Shown piece after piece: positions 31,925 to 34,508 of a stretch of 34,508 bases of DNA (positions are counted from its first letter, which is position 1; every line of letters starts with the position of its first letter). Location: positions 1 through 34,508 of the forward strand of contig JBOGVA010000039.1 of assembly GCA_050692195.1 (NCBI GenBank), read 5' to 3'. The translations under genes were made by a program, and so were the position numbers. The notes beneath the pieces were generated by a model. That model ran no database searches. It had not been told where the DNA came from and saw only the letters and a program-made list of their open reading frames with translations. Source of the DNA: JBOGVA01 sp050692195. GTDB lineage: Bacteria > Actinomycetota > UBA4738.

Positions 31925-34006
31925 GTGCTGCACCCGCTCGAGCAGGTGGTGGCCGGAGAGGAAAGGCCCGACGTTCACATGGCAAGCCGCGAAGCCGTAG
32001 CTCCTCCCGGCTCGGGAGTGACGCTGGCAGAGATGGTCGCGCGAGACGCCGCGATCGCCGTCTTGTTGCGCCAGCTTTCGAGCGGCCTCTCCGCGTATCG
32101 CCTGTTCCCGGGTGATCTCCGGCAGCCGAGCTTCGTGGCGGCCGTCGAGCGGATCCGAGCCGCCGCCGAGAAGGCCCTGCACTGGGGACCCGTGGAGACG
32201 GAGATCCTGGGAGGGACCCACTTCCGGACGGCCTCAGGCCCGGTGGCGCCGGACGAGCGCATCGAGCGGCTGGCCCTTGCCTGCTACCAGCACCGCGTGG
32301 AACGACTGTCCGTGAAGGCGGCCCCCGACCCCCACGATCTCGCCGTGCTGTATGAAGCGCTGTCTTCCGCAGCGGTCGAAGATGGGACCGGGTCGAACAT
32401 CGGCGCGTCCCTTCGGGTGGCCGGAGTCACATCCATCGGCGTCAGCGATGTCGGTCCCCAGGCGACCCAGGCTGGGGGAGACGAGTTCGGACCGTCCGCA
32501 GAGCAGCGAGCCCTGTGGAACAGGCTGGAGGACCCTGAAGCGTTCGCCGAGGACCTCCTCGACGAGGAGCTGGTCGAATCCTTCCTCGAACAGGCGGAGG
32601 CGGTCTTCCGCCGCCTCCAGCAGCTGGTGGCGCTCCTTCCCGAGAAGCAGGCGAAGGGGTTCGAGCTGTATCGCCGGCTGCACGAGGTAGTGGCCAACCT
32701 ACCCCCGGCGGTCCGCCGCGCCGTCGCGTCCCTCCTCGTCGAACGAGCCGCAGAAGATCCGCTGGCCGAGCGGTTCGTCGGAACCCTGACGGACGCCGAT
32801 CTGGCTCGGATGCTCGTGGACCTCGGCGTGGATGGAGGGCCCAATCCACTGGACCTGGCAAACCGTTTGGTGACCATCGGAGCCCGCCGCGAAGACCTCG
32901 TGGACCTCACGATGGCCCTGCTGGCCGGTCAGGAAGAGGGGGGAACGATCCTGGTCGGCTTGGAGCGGGTCGGCATCACGGTGACCCCGCGGGCGGCAGG
33001 CTCCAGGGTTGCGGACACCGTGTCCGACCTGGTCGCGCGCGGGCTGCTCGGCATGGGACAGGATGACATCCGCGCCATCCGGGAGGTCTTTCCTTCCTCC
33101 GAAGACGACGAGCGACAGCTGGCCCTGGAGGCCTTCCGTGACTACCTGAGCATCGTCGCCGACCTGGAGCAGCTCGGCGAGGTGCTGACGATCTGGCTGC
33201 GCGAGGTCACGGAGGCACTGAAGGCCAGAGATGGAGACCAGGTCGCCCGGCTGATCCACGTCCTCGAGTTCAACCAGCCAGGCGAGGCGCTGGCTGCGGA
33301 GAAGCAGTCGATGGTCGAGGCCTTTCGTCGCCGGGTTCTTGACCGGGAGTTGCTGGCTGAGCTGATCACTTCGGCAGATGAAGACGCCGCCTCCACGCTT
33401 CCACTCCTCGAGCACTTCGGAGAGGTCGCTGTGGAATGCCTGTTGGTGGACCTGGCCGAGGAGCAGGAGCAGGGGCGACGAGCCCTTCTGTTGAACGTGC
33501 TCTCGGAGCTGGCCCGGACTCACCGCGGACCGGTAACGAAGCGCCTGTCGGATCTGCGGTGGTACGTGGCCCGCAACGCCGTCACCATCTTGTACCGGTC
33601 GGGCGGATCCGAGGTGGTGCGCACCCTCGTCGAGGCGTCGAGACACCCGCATGCGGTCGTCCGCCGGGAAGCGGTGACGGGGCTGCTCGAGGTGGCCGGC
33701 CTGAGTTCCATCCCGGAGCTGCTGCGGCTTGCCGCCGACCCAGATGGCTCGGTTCGTGCCTCCGTGCTGAGAGGCCTGGGAGGAATGATCTCGCCCGATG
33801 CGTGCGCGGCACTCGGCAAGCTGGCCGCCGAGCTTTCAGCCCCGGCAGACCGGCGCCGCGCGCTGGAGGAGCTGGCGCACCATCCCACCCGAGAGGCCAC
33901 CGAGATCCTCCAGGGGCTGGCCTCACGAAACGGCCCTCGCCTGCCGTGGAGGCTTCGGCGATACGCAAAGGCTTTGCTCCGAGAACGCCGGGAGGGATTG
34001 CTATGA
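31925..34006 (+). CDS. Large HEAT-repeat protein, function unknown
   Basis: The product of up to 693 residues is almost entirely helical. The C-terminal ~200 residues are clear HEAT-type repeats (for example RWYVARNAVTILYRSGGSEVV, HAVVRREAVTGLLEVAG and DGSVRASVLRGLGGM). The N-terminal region (about 20-140: AAIAVLLRQLSSGLSAYRLFPG to LALACYQHRVERLSV) looks like the start of HD-GYP-associated sensory proteins, in which LYP/LFPG is recurrent. GTG 31925 is the outermost start. ATG 31979 (MASREAVAPPG) behind GGAGAGGAAAGG is a serious alternative. The stop overlaps the next ATG, and that product has a similar N-terminal motif (SLYPAGHPN). The two are probably partners. Confidence 0.7.
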   Translation: MLHPLEQVVAGEERPDVHMASREAVAPPGSGVTLAEMVARDAAIAVLLRQLSSGLSAYRLFPGDLRQPSFVAAVERIRAAAEKALHWGPVETEILGGTHFRTASGPVAPDERIERLALACYQHRVERLSVKAAPDPHDLAVLYEALSSAAVEDGTGSNIGASLRVAGVTSIGVSDVGPQATQAGGDEFGPSAEQRALWNRLEDPEAFAEDLLDEELVESFLEQAEAVFRRLQQLVALLPEKQAKGFELYRRLHEVVANLPPAVRRAVASLLVERAAEDPLAERFVGTLTDADLARMLVDLGVDGGPNPLDLANRLVTIGARREDLVDLTMALLAGQEEGGTILVGLERVGITVTPRAAGSRVADTVSDLVARGLLGMGQDDIRAIREVFPSSEDDERQLALEAFRDYLSIVADLEQLGEVLTIWLREVTEALKARDGDQVARLIHVLEFNQPGEALAAEKQSMVEAFRRRVLDRELLAELITSADEDAASTLPLLEHFGEVAVECLLVDLAEEQEQGRRALLLNVLSELARTHRGPVTKRLSDLRWYVARNAVTILYRSGGSEVVRTLVEASRHPHAVVRREAVTGLLEVAGLSSIPELLRLAADPDGSVRASVLRGLGGMISPDACAALGKLAAELSAPADRRRALEELAHHPTREATEILQGLASRNGPRLPWRLRRYAKALLRERREGLL

Positions 34007-34508
34007 GCCTCGGCACGGGGACCGTCTCGGTGTCGCGGCAAGCCCTTCAGGACGCCAGCCAGTTCCTTCGAGCCCTCTCCTCGGCCCGGCAGGTCTACAG
34101 TCTCTATCCGGCGGGCCATCCGAACCGTCAGCAAGCCGTCCAGGCGACCCTCGAGGCCACGACCGGCTTGCGCTCCAGCCTGCGCTCCGATCCGGTGCTC
34201 TTCGTCGTTCGCCACGCCGTGTACCTGGGATCCGTCCTTCTTCCGAGGGACTCGCTGACCCGGTACGGGCTGGTGGATGCCTTCGAGAAGGCCGGCATCG
34301 AGGCGGTGGAAGTTCTCCCCGTGGTCACAGCGGAGGACCTGGACGTCCTCATCCGAATGCTCCTGGGCGAGGTCGCGCTGGACAAGGAGTCGCCGGGGCT
34401 GGCCATCAATCGGGTACGGCCGGAGATCGATCCGCAGGACGACGAAGAGGAACGCATGTCCGACATGCGGCGCAGCTACGCATTGGGCCTGGAGGTGCTC
34501 CGCCACAC
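34003..34508 (+). CDS. Uncharacterised protein, C-terminus beyond window
   Basis: Only the first 168 residues are visible. They begin MSLGTGTVSVSRQALQDA and include LRALSSARQVYSLYPAGHPN, similar in character to the N-terminus of the preceding HEAT-repeat protein, followed by DPVLFVVRHAVYLGSVLLPRD and an acidic stretch PEIDPQDDEEE. This N-terminal type commonly precedes HD-GYP or HEAT domains, but that part lies outside the window, so no function is given. GGGAGG (33990-33995) and a 4-base ATGA overlap with the upstream stop support ATG 34003 and coupled translation. Confidence 0.6.
   Translation, partial: MSLGTGTVSVSRQALQDASQFLRALSSARQVYSLYPAGHPNRQQAVQATLEATTGLRSSLRSDPVLFVVRHAVYLGSVLLPRDSLTRYGLVDAFEKAGIEAVEVLPVVTAEDLDVLIRMLLGEVALDKESPGLAINRVRPEIDPQDDEEERMSDMRRSYALGLEVLRH

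Noticed and set aside
1..34508. CRISPR arrays, insertion sequences, transposases or integrases
   Set aside because: No regularly spaced direct repeats and no transposase or recombinase motifs were seen anywhere in the window.

Overview
The window is one high-GC, gene-dense bacterial segment with typical short actinobacterial spacing, many GTG starts and several stop/start overlaps. The strongest taxonomic hint is a gene set matching the Mycobacterium tuberculosis Rv1334-Rv1341 neighbourhood: a JAMM peptidase (mec), cysO, cysM, murI, an Rv1339-type metallo-beta-lactamase fold protein, rph and rdgB. Together with ftsX-smpB-ssrA, an Eis-like acetyltransferase and an ECF sigma factor paired with a CU044_5270-like protein, this suggests an uncultured member of the Actinomycetota. 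Genus cannot be read from the sequence.

Layout. 1-1861: the end of ftsX, then smpB and the tmRNA gene ssrA (the ribosome-rescue pair). 1862-3450: a lower-GC, poorly conserved patch directly downstream of ssrA, a common integration site. It holds a small membrane protein, a TPR-like protein, a frameshifted CCxFF-type gene and a tRNA T-arm-like hairpin. 3589-4146: a VOC-fold gene broken by an in-frame TGA. 4217-7592: a CDGSH iron-sulfur protein and a three-gene ABC exporter. 7602-10538: an Eis-like acetyltransferase, a methyltransferase and a CPBP membrane protease. 10567-11646: selD, whose active-site codon is UGA, so it is itself a selenoprotein that a standard ORF caller truncates. 11758-13324: mec-moeB-cysO, a protein-thiocarboxylate route to cysteine. 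13390-14625: glutamate dehydrogenase.

14626-16860 is a second low-GC insertion. An ECF sigma factor and its membrane partner lie next to the C-terminal remnant of a flavin amine-oxidase/phytoene-desaturase-like gene on the minus strand. An aminomethyltransferase-like gene, an FN3-domain membrane protein and two tandem intact paralogues of that FAD gene follow (16860-22447). 22567-23302 carries two small stress-type proteins. 23364-27300 resumes the Rv1336-Rv1341-like block (cysM, murI, MBL, rph, rdgB).

27278-34508 holds a DUF1761 membrane protein, a DUF885 metallopeptidase-like protein, a CBS-pair protein, a tightly overlapped nucleotidyltransferase/BON/metallophosphoesterase trio, and a large HEAT-repeat protein coupled to an unrecognised gene running off the end. 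The most notable items are the Sec-containing SelD, the split cysteine cluster, three decayed genes missed by simple ORF calling, and the uncharacterised cluster at the right end.
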